Shown here in pieces: positions 55,646 to 63,118 of a stretch of 64,000 nt of DNA. Source of the stretch: Hanstruepera neustonica (lineage in GTDB: Bacteria; Bacteroidota; Bacteroidia; Flavobacteriales; Flavobacteriaceae). The stretch is taken from NCBI RefSeq assembly GCF_002895005.1, contig NZ_POWF01000008.1, forward strand, positions 62,001 to 126,000. The letters are read 5' to 3'. The notes below the pieces were generated by a model. That model did no database searches and had not been told where the DNA came from. It worked only from the letters and a program-made list of their open reading frames with translations. Within the stretch, counting starts at the first letter, position 1. Each line of letters begins with the position of its first letter. The position numbers and the translations under genes were made by a program.

Positions 55646-56592
55646 GACAATTAATTCCTTCATGGATAAGAGTCCCGTTAGTATTTTTTATAATATTCGG
55701 ACTCGTAGAATATTTTATTGAATCGGGAGATCAACCTGCATTCATGGAACAGCCAGTAATCTTGCTTTTTTTAGTCTTGGTTTTAATAATACTCATTGCT
55801 GTAGAAGCCATTGTAAGTTCAATGGACAACATTTTATATCAAAGTTTAGATGCTGAAGCTAAAGCACGTTACGATGCCCGACAACACGAAACTCCAAGAT
55901 TTATTGTTTGGATTCAAAAAACCTATAAAAAACTATTAGGCCAAAAACCTGTTGAAGAGGAGCACGAAATTATATTAGACCATAATTATGATGGTATTAG
56001 AGAGCTAGACAATAGCCTTCCGCCATGGTGGTTATACGGGTTTTATGCAACTATTATTTTTGCTGCTGTCTATTTAGTAAGATTCCACATTTTTAATGGA
56101 GAGAATCAATATCAGGAGCTTGAAGCAGAATATGCTCAAGCCAAAATTGAAATAGAAGAATACAAAAAAACAGCGAAAGATTTAGTAGATATTAATACGG
56201 TAACTGTTTTAACTGATGCTGCAGATTTAAAAGCTGGTCAAGCCATTTTTGAAGAAAACTGTGTAGCCTGTCACATGGCTGATGGCGGAGGTGGTATTGG
56301 GCCTAACCTTACTGATGAGTATTGGATTTTAGGTGGTGGCATTAAAAATGTATTCCAAACCGTATCTGAAGGTGGTAGAAATGGTAAGGGTATGATTGCC
56401 TGGAAACAAAGTTTAAAACCGTCTGAAATTGCGCAGGTAGCAAGTTATGTGTTGCAATTTCAAGGAACAACACCTGCCAAACCTAAAGATGCTGAAGGCG
56501 AGATATGGGTAGATGAAAATGCGCCTGCTGAAGACATTCCAACTGAAGCTATGAAAGTCAAAACAGATTCTATTATAACCATAGAAAATTAA
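55642..56592 (+). CDS. ccoP: cbb3 oxidase subunit CcoP, single heme c motif
   Basis: 316 residues. Two N-terminal helices (about 10-28 and 38-58), then a third (ALYGFYATIIFAAVYLVRF, about 133-150), a coiled-coil stretch 'YQELEAEYAQAKIEIEEYKK' and a cytochrome c domain. Only one CxxCH motif is present (C207-C210-H211, 'ENCVACHMADGGGGIGPNL'), whereas the textbook CcoP has two. The Met axial ligand is probably in 'GRNGKGMIAWKQSL'. It starts inside ccoQ. Confidence 0.9.
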   Translation: MRQLIPSWIRVPLVFFIIFGLVEYFIESGDQPAFMEQPVILLFLVLVLIILIAVEAIVSSMDNILYQSLDAEAKARYDARQHETPRFIVWIQKTYKKLLGQKPVEEEHEIILDHNYDGIRELDNSLPPWWLYGFYATIIFAAVYLVRFHIFNGENQYQELEAEYAQAKIEIEEYKKTAKDLVDINTVTVLTDAADLKAGQAIFEENCVACHMADGGGGIGPNLTDEYWILGGGIKNVFQTVSEGGRNGKGMIAWKQSLKPSEIAQVASYVLQFQGTTPAKPKDAEGEIWVDENAPAEDIPTEAMKVKTDSIITIEN

Positions 56593-56615
56593 TAAAATTT
56601 AGAAAAAATAAAGCC

Positions 56616-58040
56616 GTGGAAGCTCCAGAAAACGAATCGTTTAGAGATTCGATAGGTACCATTGACGAAGAAGGAAAACGCGCGTGGGTTTATCCTAAAA
56701 AACCTAGTGGCAAGTATTATGACAAACGTAAAATAGTTAGTTACATACTATTGGCTTTTCTGTTCGCAGCACCTTTTATCAAAATTAATGGCAACCAATT
56801 TTTAATGTTCAATGTATTGGAACGTCGTTTCAATATTTTTGGATTTCCGTTCTGGCCGCAAGATTTTCATCTATTCGTTATCTCCATGATAATTGGCGTG
56901 GTGTTCATTACGCTTTTTACTGTTGGATTTGGTAGAATATTCTGCGGTTGGATTTGCCCGCAAACCATTTTTATGGAAATGGTTTTTAGACGCATTGAAT
57001 ATTGGATTGATGGTGATAGAAACAAACAGCGCAAATTAGATAGACAAAAGTGGGATGCTGAAAAAATCAGAAAACGCTTGTTAAAGTGGTTTATCTTTTT
57101 GGTCATTTCATTTTTAATAGCCAATATCTTTTTAGCTTATTTAATTGGAAGCGATAAGCTTCTTAAATACATAACTGATGGCCCTACAGAGCATTTGGGA
57201 ACTTTATTTCCATTAATAATATTTACCGCTGTTTTCTATTTTGTTTTCGCCTGGTTTAGAGAGCAGGTTTGCATTATTGCTTGTCCATATGGACGCTTAC
57301 AAGGTGTGCTGTTAGACACAAAATCAATTGTAGTAGCATACGATTATAAACGCGGTGAAGGTGAAAATGGTCGTAAAAAGTTTAGAAAAAATGAAAATCG
57401 TGAAGCTTTGGGACATGGTGATTGTATTGATTGCTTACAATGTGTTCATGTATGCCCTACAGGAATAGATATTAGAAATGGTACACAATTGGAATGTGTA
57501 AACTGTACGGCTTGTATTGACGAATGTGATCATATAATGGAAAGCATCAATCTTCCTAAAGGCTTAATACGTTATGCCAGTGAGCACGAAATAAAAACAA
57601 AAGAAAAGTTTAAGCTAACCGCTAGAATGAAAGGCTACATAGCTGTTCTGGTTATATTAATAGGTGTTTTAATTGGCATGCTGCTTATTAGAAATGATGT
57701 TGAAGCTCGTGTATTACGGTTACCAGGTCAACTTTATGAACACAAAGAAGGTAACATTATAAGTAATGTATTTACATATAAATTGGTAAATAAAACGGTT
57801 CATGAAATTGACAGTGTTCACTTTAAATTACGCAAATTTAACGGTGAAATAAAAGTTGTATCCAACACTAACAATATTGTGATACCTAAAGAAGGCCTAT
57901 CTGAAGGCACATTATTTATTGAAATAGATAAAAAAGAATTAACAGGAGATAAAAACAAACTTATGATTGAAGTTTATAGTGGCGACGAGTTAATAGAAAC
58001 TACAACGGTAAACTTTTTAGGTCCAAGAAGTTATAATTAA
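56616..58040 (+). CDS. ccoG: cytochrome c oxidase accessory protein CcoG
   Basis: 474 residues, GTG start at 56616 (MEAPENESFRDSIGTIDEEG). Membrane helices at about 40-60, 85-115, 155-180 and 195-215 surround 'GRIFCGWICPQTIFMEMVFRRIEYWIDGD'. Ferredoxin-like cysteines follow in 'DCIDCLQCVHVCPTGIDIR' and 'CVNCTACIDECDHIM', and a C-terminal membrane helix leads to a periplasmic Ig-like domain. It is the FixG/RdxA copper reductase for cbb3 assembly. The GTG start follows ccoP by 23 bases, with no better ATG nearby. Confidence 0.92.
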   Translation: MEAPENESFRDSIGTIDEEGKRAWVYPKKPSGKYYDKRKIVSYILLAFLFAAPFIKINGNQFLMFNVLERRFNIFGFPFWPQDFHLFVISMIIGVVFITLFTVGFGRIFCGWICPQTIFMEMVFRRIEYWIDGDRNKQRKLDRQKWDAEKIRKRLLKWFIFLVISFLIANIFLAYLIGSDKLLKYITDGPTEHLGTLFPLIIFTAVFYFVFAWFREQVCIIACPYGRLQGVLLDTKSIVVAYDYKRGEGENGRKKFRKNENREALGHGDCIDCLQCVHVCPTGIDIRNGTQLECVNCTACIDECDHIMESINLPKGLIRYASEHEIKTKEKFKLTARMKGYIAVLVILIGVLIGMLLIRNDVEARVLRLPGQLYEHKEGNIISNVFTYKLVNKTVHEIDSVHFKLRKFNGEIKVVSNTNNIVIPKEGLSEGTLFIEIDKKELTGDKNKLMIEVYSGDELIETTTVNFLGPRSYN

Positions 58041-58050
58041 AACAACTATT

Positions 58051-58497
58051 ATGAAATTTAATTGGGGAACTGGTATTGTAATTGCATTTGTAGGGTTTAT
58101 TTCCTTTATCATGTATTTTGTTATTAATATGAATACCAATAAGGATTTGGATCATGATTTAGTAACTGAAGACTACTACAAACAAGAACTGGAATTCCAA
58201 AATGATATTGATAAAGAAAAAAACGCTAAAGCTTTAGCAGAAAATATTAATTGGAAAAAAACTGAAGACGGTATAATTATAGTATTTCCGGAATCCCTAG
58301 AGGTTAATAGCATAACTGGAAAAGTGTTCCTATACAGACCATCTAATAAACAATTTGACTTTGAAACGGACATTTCATTGTCAAGCCACAATTTGCTCAT
58401 ACCTGACAAGCGTTTATTGGATGGTCGTTGGAACATTAAAGTTGATTGGCAATATAACGGAAAATCATATCTCTACAAAAAAGAAATTGTGTATTAA
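58051..58497 (+). CDS. ccoH: FixH family protein (CcoH)
   Basis: 148 residues with one N-terminal membrane helix (GIVIAFVGFISFIMYFVINM) and a periplasmic domain containing 'DLDHDLVTEDYYKQELEFQNDIDKEKNAKAL', the FixH pattern. It works with CcoG and CcoI in cbb3 assembly. Its stop TAA is immediately followed by the ATG of the next gene. Confidence 0.88.
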   Translation: MKFNWGTGIVIAFVGFISFIMYFVINMNTNKDLDHDLVTEDYYKQELEFQNDIDKEKNAKALAENINWKKTEDGIIIVFPESLEVNSITGKVFLYRPSNKQFDFETDISLSSHNLLIPDKRLLDGRWNIKVDWQYNGKSYLYKKEIVY

Positions 58498-59199
58498 ATG
58501 CTTTGGTCCGCTATCATATTCGGTTTATTGGGCAGCTTTCACTGTGTTGGCATGTGTGGACCCATTGCCTTTATGTTACCAGTAGACCGAAGTAATTCAT
58601 TTAAAAAAACAGCACAAATTTTAGCCTATCATATTGGACGCTTATTTGCTTATGCTCTAATCGGGCTTGTTTTTGGTTTAGTTGGTAAAAGTCTTTATTT
58701 GTTTGGTATCCAACAACAACTATCCATTTTTATAGGTATCCTAATGATTATTGTCGTAATTATCCCTGCTCATGTATTTAATAAATACAACTTTTCAAAA
58801 CCTATTTTTAAACTTATTTCCAAAGTAAAGTCTGGATTAGGAAAAGCATTAAAAAGAAAATCAGCAGATACCTTTTTAACCATTGGCTTTTTAAATGGTT
58901 TTCTACCTTGTGGATTGGTTTACATGGCTGTATTTGCTTCCCTTGCTATGCAAAATGCTTCACATGGCGCTTTGTATATGGTGCTTTTTGGTTTGGGAAC
59001 CATACCATTAATGACTGCTGCCATTTATTTGGGGAAATTTTTAAATGCGACCATCAAACATCGTATTCAAAAAGCAATACCTATTTTCGTAATCGTTATT
59101 GGATTGTTGTTTATTGTTAGAGGATTAGGATTGGGTATACCTTACCTCTCTCCTGCTCCAATTGTTGAAACCGCTAATGGGCTTATAGAGTGTCATTAA
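58498..59199 (+). CDS. SafE/TauE-like (DsbD-related) membrane protein of the cco cluster
   Basis: 233 residues, six or seven membrane helices. 'LLGSFHCVGMCGPIAFMLPV' and 'GFLNGFLPCGLVYMAVFASLAM' are the paired Cys/Met motifs of the sulfite exporter/CcdA-like family that regularly follows ccoH. It is thought to support copper or redox delivery to the oxidase. The ATG abuts the ccoH stop, so the genes are cotranscribed; it is the last gene of the cco operon. Confidence 0.85.
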   Translation: MLWSAIIFGLLGSFHCVGMCGPIAFMLPVDRSNSFKKTAQILAYHIGRLFAYALIGLVFGLVGKSLYLFGIQQQLSIFIGILMIIVVIIPAHVFNKYNFSKPIFKLISKVKSGLGKALKRKSADTFLTIGFLNGFLPCGLVYMAVFASLAMQNASHGALYMVLFGLGTIPLMTAAIYLGKFLNATIKHRIQKAIPIFVIVIGLLFIVRGLGLGIPYLSPAPIVETANGLIECH

Positions 59200-59211
59200 A
59201 TATTTTATTTA

Positions 59212-59228
59212 AGATAATTTTGTCCGAT
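59212..59228. promoter_or_regulatory. probable Rrf2 operator at its own promoter
   Basis: AGATAATTTTGTCCGAT shares 13 of 17 positions with the motif upstream of ric (59723-59739), both ending TCCGAT and starting GATA. It covers the -33 TTG (59220-59222) of the rrf2 promoter, so binding would repress. Confidence 0.6.
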
Positions 59229-59250
59229 TTGTTTTTTTGGTTTAAATTTG
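59220..59250 (+). promoter_or_regulatory. rrf2 promoter, -33/-7
   Basis: TTG (59220-59222), 20 bases, TAAATTTG (59243-59250). It is a consensus match, 18 bases upstream of the rrf2 ATG. Confidence 0.7.
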
Positions 59251-59267
59251 TATTATATAACTAAAGT

Positions 59268-59702
59268 ATGTTTTCAAAAGCTTGCGAATACGGTATTAAA
59301 GCATCTATTTTTATAGCTATAAGCTCTTCTGAAGGAAAGCGCGTTACACCCAAGCAAATAGCAGAAGAGATTAACTCACCACAAGCCTTTACTGCGAAAA
59401 TTTTACAGGCACTTGTTAAGCATAATGTTATTAACTCTGTTAAAGGTGCTTATGGTGGTTTTGAAATTGAAAAAAACGATATATCAAAGATTAAACTGGC
59501 TCAAATAGTAAATGCTATTGATGGAGATAAAATTTATAGAGGTTGTGGCTTAGGCTTAGAAATATGTGATGAAAACCATCCTTGTCCTGTTCACGACAAA
59601 TTTAAAAGTGTTCGGACTGATTTACAAAACATGCTTGAAAGTACAACATTGGAAGAGCTAGCAATCAACATAAAATCTGGCGCATCATTTTTAAAAGTTT
59701 AA
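59268..59702 (+). CDS. Rrf2 family Fe-S regulator, NsrR-like
   Basis: 144 residues. The winged helix 'VTPKQIAEEINSPQAFTAKILQALVKHNVINSVKGAYGGFEI' is followed by three cysteines in 'YRGCGLGLEICDENHPCPVHDK' (spacing C-X6-C-X5-C), close to the cluster motif of NsrR and IscR. It is immediately upstream of ric, a gene controlled by NsrR in Proteobacteria, and the same motif precedes both. A nitric-oxide sensor is likely but not proven. A clear promoter lies just upstream of its ATG. Confidence 0.85.
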   Translation: MFSKACEYGIKASIFIAISSSEGKRVTPKQIAEEINSPQAFTAKILQALVKHNVINSVKGAYGGFEIEKNDISKIKLAQIVNAIDGDKIYRGCGLGLEICDENHPCPVHDKFKSVRTDLQNMLESTTLEELAINIKSGASFLKV

Positions 59703-59722
59703 AAAAAATTTAATATTAAATA

Positions 59723-59739
59723 GGATATATTTATCCGAT
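59723..59739. promoter_or_regulatory. probable Rrf2 operator upstream of ric
   Basis: GGATATATTTATCCGAT: a GGATA-tatt-TATCC inverted repeat plus the shared GAT tail. It overlaps a near -7 box TATATTTA (59726-59733), 12 bases before the ric ATG, so bound protein would block transcription. Confidence 0.6.
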
Positions 59740-59751
59740 ATAAAAAACAAT

Positions 59752-60483
59752 ATGGAAACATTAGAAAGAAACGTTGAAAAACATATAGGAGACTACGTCG
59801 CTGCGGATTATAGAACTGCAGCGGTATTTTCAAAATACAAAATAGACTTTTGTTGTAATGGTGGAAGAACCATAGATGAAGCTTGCCAAAAAAAAGGTAT
59901 AAACAGTAACCAATTATTAGATGAGCTTAATAGTGTTTTAAATAATAAAGGTGACCAAGCTATTGATTACAAATCGTGGCCATTAGATTTATTGATAGAT
60001 TACATTGAAAAAAAGCATCACCGTTACGTTGAAGAAAAAATTCCTGTATTAAAACAGTTTTTAGATAAACTGTGTAGAGTACATGGCGAGAGACATCCCG
60101 AACTGCTTAAAATTAACGAATTATTTACTGCATCGGCAGGAGAATTGGCAGCCCACATGAAAAAAGAAGAACTTATTTTATTTCCTTTTATTAAAAAAAT
60201 GGTTCAAGCTCAATTAAGGAATAGTGTTATTGAAACTCCTCATTTTGGTACGGTCGATAATCCAATTGCAATGATGAAGCATGAACATGATAATGAAGGT
60301 GAACGCTTTAGACAGATTGCTGATTTAACAGACAATTATAATCCACCAAGTGATGCCTGCAATACCTATCGTGTAACATTTGCCATGCTTGACGAGTTTG
60401 AAAAAGATTTGCATTTACATATTCATTTAGAAAATAATATACTGTTTCCACAAGCCATAAAGTTAGAACAGTTGTTTGGTTAA
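59752..60483 (+). CDS. ric: iron-sulfur cluster repair di-iron protein Ric (YtfE/ScdA)
   Basis: 243 residues. An N-terminal ScdA_N domain ('DYRTAAVFSKYKIDFCCNGGRTIDEAC') is followed by a hemerythrin-like di-iron domain with 'HHRYVEEKIPVL', 'HMKKEELILFPFIK', 'MMKHEHDNEGERF' and 'HIHLENNILFPQAI' as iron ligands. It repairs Fe-S clusters damaged by nitric oxide or oxidants, using stored iron. An Rrf2-type site sits over its promoter. A terminator follows at 60509. Confidence 0.95.
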   Translation: METLERNVEKHIGDYVAADYRTAAVFSKYKIDFCCNGGRTIDEACQKKGINSNQLLDELNSVLNNKGDQAIDYKSWPLDLLIDYIEKKHHRYVEEKIPVLKQFLDKLCRVHGERHPELLKINELFTASAGELAAHMKKEELILFPFIKKMVQAQLRNSVIETPHFGTVDNPIAMMKHEHDNEGERFRQIADLTDNYNPPSDACNTYRVTFAMLDEFEKDLHLHIHLENNILFPQAIKLEQLFG

Positions 60484-60508
60484 TAATGTAATAATTATTT
60501 GTTTGGTT

Positions 60509-60550
60509 AAATTCCAGAAAGTTGTCCTCAAAGGCTTTCTGGAATTTTTT
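60509..60550 (+). terminator. intrinsic terminator after ric
   Basis: Stem AAATTCCAGAAAG / CTTTCTGGAATTT with a 12-base loop and T run, 25 bases after the ric stop. It separates the membrane-protein gene from the rrf2-ric unit unless read through. Confidence 0.85.
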
Positions 60551-60582
60551 TAAATGTGTATTTTCATCTTTTTAATTTATTA

Positions 60583-61779
60583 ATGCACAAAAAACTTATT
60601 CTTGTTTGTTTAATTAATTTCTTGATTGCTGCCCTAATGGGTTTGTTATTAAGATATTCTTTCGTTAACGATGTACCCTTTAACTATCGTTTTTTAACGC
60701 ACGCACATTCCCATGTAGCTATGTTAGGTTGGGTTTATTTAATGCTTTACACCTATTATGTACATTATCTTATTCCAGATAAAAAAACCATTTACAACCG
60801 ACTGTTTTGGGTTACAGAGATTGCTGTAATTGGAATGATGATAAGCTTCCCCTTTCAAGGTTATGCAGCAATATCCATCAGCTTTTCGACACTTCATATA
60901 ATGTGCAGTTATTATTTTGTTTTTGTAATCTGGAAACATCTTAAAACGGATTCTAGAGTAACAAAACTTTTGGTTAGAGCTTCTCTCCTATTTATGCTTG
61001 TTTCTACTTTAGGTGTTTGGTGTTTAGGTCCGGCCGTTGCTACGCTTGGTCAAACCAGTGCATTTTACCAAATTGCCATTCAGTTCTTTTTACATTTTCA
61101 ATTTAATGGTTGGTTTTTAATTGGTGTTATAACCATTCTCTTTTTTCTATTGAATATTGAATATTCTCAATTATTTAAATACTTTTTTTATACATTAATT
61201 TCTTCAACCATTTTAACGTTAGCCTTGCCCATTCAATGGTTTGCTCCTCACAACAGTTTATTGTGGATAAATAGTGTTGGTGTAATCTTACAAATTATAT
61301 CACTAGTTCTGTTCTTTAAACTTATTAAACAGAAATTAGTCCGCTTTTTAAAAAAACAAAGCAACCTAGTTAGAAACTTTTTGGTATTTGCTGTTTTGTG
61401 CTTGGTATTAAAAAACATGTTTCAACTCACATCCCTTTTTCCTGAATTTGCACAAATAGTTTACGAAAATCGAAATTTTGTAATTGGGTTTATTCATTTA
61501 AACATGTTAGGCGTTATATCTGGTTTTCTATTTGCTTTTATTTTTCAAAACTTCAAGTTAAAGGCTTCCAAATTGTTAATTTTAGGAGTTTACACTTTTA
61601 TATGTGGTTTTTTACTAACAGAATTGTTAATAGCACTTCAAGGGTATTATTTTTATGAAGGAAAAGGTATAATTGACCAATATTATTTAATGTTATTTCT
61701 ATTCAGTATATTATTGCCAATAGGCATTACAGTTTTTACCATTACTTTAAGTAAAGAAACGTATGAAATCTCCAAATAA
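60583..61779 (+). CDS. uncharacterised polytopic membrane protein, heme-copper oxidase I-like
   Basis: 398 residues from ATG 60583 (a GTG at 60556 would add 9 residues, inside the terminator tail). About 11-12 membrane helices. Histidines sit in helix-facing positions reminiscent of heme-copper oxidase subunit I: 'LTHAHSHVAMLGW' (H40, H42, H44), H105, 'FFLHFQFNGWFLIGV' (H171) and 'GFIHLNMLGVISGF' (H305). There is no CuB-type His-His pair ('PHHLL') as in CcoN, so oxygen reduction is not supported. It sits between ric and a hemerythrin-like protein and overlaps the latter by 17 bases. A heme-based role in NO handling is a hypothesis. Confidence 0.7.
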   Translation: MHKKLILVCLINFLIAALMGLLLRYSFVNDVPFNYRFLTHAHSHVAMLGWVYLMLYTYYVHYLIPDKKTIYNRLFWVTEIAVIGMMISFPFQGYAAISISFSTLHIMCSYYFVFVIWKHLKTDSRVTKLLVRASLLFMLVSTLGVWCLGPAVATLGQTSAFYQIAIQFFLHFQFNGWFLIGVITILFFLLNIEYSQLFKYFFYTLISSTILTLALPIQWFAPHNSLLWINSVGVILQIISLVLFFKLIKQKLVRFLKKQSNLVRNFLVFAVLCLVLKNMFQLTSLFPEFAQIVYENRNFVIGFIHLNMLGVISGFLFAFIFQNFKLKASKLLILGVYTFICGFLLTELLIALQGYYFYEGKGIIDQYYLMLFLFSILLPIGITVFTITLSKETYEISK

Positions 61780-62230
61780 ACCTTTAAAACGCCATACAGC
61801 CTTACAGCCGTTAAGCAAGGAGCATCACCATGGACTCTTGTTGTGCTGGAAAATTAGAACAGGTTTTAGTAAAAAGATAACTCCAGAACGCATTTGGGCT
61901 TACGCCAATTGGTTCTACAAAACACATTTAATTCCTCATTTTAAGATAGAGGAAGAATATATTTTTACAATACTTAATAGTGACAACAAACTTGTTATTG
62001 AAGCAATTGAACAACATCGGGAACTACAAATGCTTTTTACTGAATCTGATAAAAATACCCAAACGCTTTCGACAATTGAATTATTATTGGAAAAACACAT
62101 CCGTTTTGAAGAACGTGTACTTTTTCCTAAAATTCAAAACGTAGCTACTGAAAAACAATTTGAAACTATTGAAGCGCTTCATAACGATGAAAAATTTATA
62201 GACAAGGAAGACGATGTGTTCTGGAAATAA
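61763..62230 (+). CDS. hemerythrin-domain protein
   Basis: 155 residues: 'LQPLSKEHHHGLLLCWKIR', 'HLIPHFKIEEEYIF', 'EQHRELQMLF' and 'LEKHIRFEERVLFPKIQ' supply the His and Glu ligands of a di-iron hemerythrin-like helix bundle. It overlaps the 3' end of the membrane-protein gene by 17 bases, so the two are translated together. It could bind oxygen or NO, or buffer iron next to Ric. It converges on the norF-like gene with 7 bases between the stops. Confidence 0.85.
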   Translation: MKSPNKPLKRHTALQPLSKEHHHGLLLCWKIRTGFSKKITPERIWAYANWFYKTHLIPHFKIEEEYIFTILNSDNKLVIEAIEQHRELQMLFTESDKNTQTLSTIELLLEKHIRFEERVLFPKIQNVATEKQFETIEALHNDEKFIDKEDDVFWK

Positions 62231-62237
62231 CCTAAAG

Positions 62238-62474
62238 CTAATAGCGAATAACCAAAATGATTGCTAAAATGATAAAAACAAATGCAGCAACAATGAATCG
62301 CCAAAACACATGAGCCTTAATTAACTCTATAAAATAGTAGCTAATTCCTAAAAATTTCAATCCCGCAAGCGCTAGTATTATTATGGCTGAATAACTTAAT
62401 GTTTGTTGTGCAAATAATGCTGAAATAAGGGTAAGTAATATTAAAACTCCCAATGTAATTTTGGCACTTTTCAT
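62238..62474 (-). CDS. NorF-like/cytochrome oxidase subunit IV family protein
   Basis: 78 residues with two or three membrane helices (ITLGVLILLTLISALF, YSAIIILALAGLKFLGISYYF, VFWRFIVAAFVFIILAIILVI). This matches the prokaryotic COX4/NorF family, small partners of a subunit III-like protein in nitric oxide reductase clusters. It follows the NorE-like gene by one base. No catalytic NorB subunit is in the window. Confidence 0.78.
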   Translation of the reverse strand: MKSAKITLGVLILLTLISALFAQQTLSYSAIIILALAGLKFLGISYYFIELIKAHVFWRFIVAAFVFIILAIILVIRY

Positions 62475-62475
62475 C

Positions 62476-63057
62476 TTAAAAAATTAAATAAATTACTGGG
62501 AATAAAAGCACCCAAATTAAATCGCACATATGCCAAAAGGCAGCGCTTGCTTCAATGTTTTCTATATTGGCTTCAGTACCCTTTTTACAAATACCAAAAA
62601 ACACAAGCACCAAAATAACCATACCTACCAACACATGAATAACATGAAATAGTGTAATCATCCAATAAAACAAAAAAAACGTGTTATAGCCTATGGTGTA
62701 GCCAGCCTCAATCTTATCGTAATATTCAACACCTTTTAAACCAATAAACAGCAAACCGCCCAACAGCGTCAATTTTAAAAACAATGAAGCCTTTTTTAGA
62801 TTATTAACTTTAAAATAATGTACCGCTTTTGCCATACAATAACCGCTTCCAATTAAAAACAGTGTGTTTATTGCACCAATAGTACTGTTTAAAAGTAGTC
62901 GAGAAGAATGAAAAACTTCAGGTTCTTCTTTGCTACTGTAAGCCATAGCAACCAAAGCCATACCAAAGGTAATGAGCTCTAAAAAAATAACAATCCAGAT
63001 TAGGATGCCCCCTGGAGGATAAAAAATATTTTTATAATCTATTTTTGCGCTTTCCAC
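62476..63057 (-). CDS. NorE-like/cytochrome c oxidase subunit III family protein
   Basis: 193 residues, GTG start at 63057 (MESAKIDYKNIFYPPGGILIW). Five membrane helices with 'FLELITFGMALVAMAYS', 'GYNTFFLFYWMITLFHVIHVLVGMVIL' and 'ASAAFWHMCDLIWVLLFPVIYL'. The last contains the subunit III 'WHxxDxxW' motif, as in NorE. It is thought to support nitric oxide reductase assembly or activity. An unusual hairpin arrangement lies over its start, and its own promoter is not visible. Confidence 0.82.
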   Translation of the reverse strand: MESAKIDYKNIFYPPGGILIWIVIFLELITFGMALVAMAYSSKEEPEVFHSSRLLLNSTIGAINTLFLIGSGYCMAKAVHYFKVNNLKKASLFLKLTLLGGLLFIGLKGVEYYDKIEAGYTIGYNTFFLFYWMITLFHVIHVLVGMVILVLVFFGICKKGTEANIENIEASAAFWHMCDLIWVLLFPVIYLIF

Positions 63058-63066
63058 CTAATTGAA
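63057..63066 (-). promoter_or_regulatory. third copy of the terminator stem over the norE start
   Basis: On the minus strand the bases reading TTCAATTAGG run into the GTG start of norE. The 5' arm of the terminator stem (63106-63097, CCTAATTGAA) can pair either with the 3' arm (63092-63083) or with this copy, a 10-bp alternative. It could switch between terminator and start-codon sequestering forms. Confidence 0.4.
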
Positions 63067-63078
63067 GTTTTAAAAATT

Positions 63079-63113
63079 AAAGCCTAATTGAGTTATTTCA
63101 ATTAGGCTTTTTT
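63079..63113 (-). terminator. terminator hairpin between porin and norE
   Basis: Stem AAAGCCTAATTGA / TCAATTAGGCTTT with a 6-base loop and T run, right after the porin stop at 63119 and before the norE GTG. No TAnnTTTG box is seen between it and norE, so norE may need read-through. Confidence 0.8.
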
Positions 63114-63118
63114 CAATA

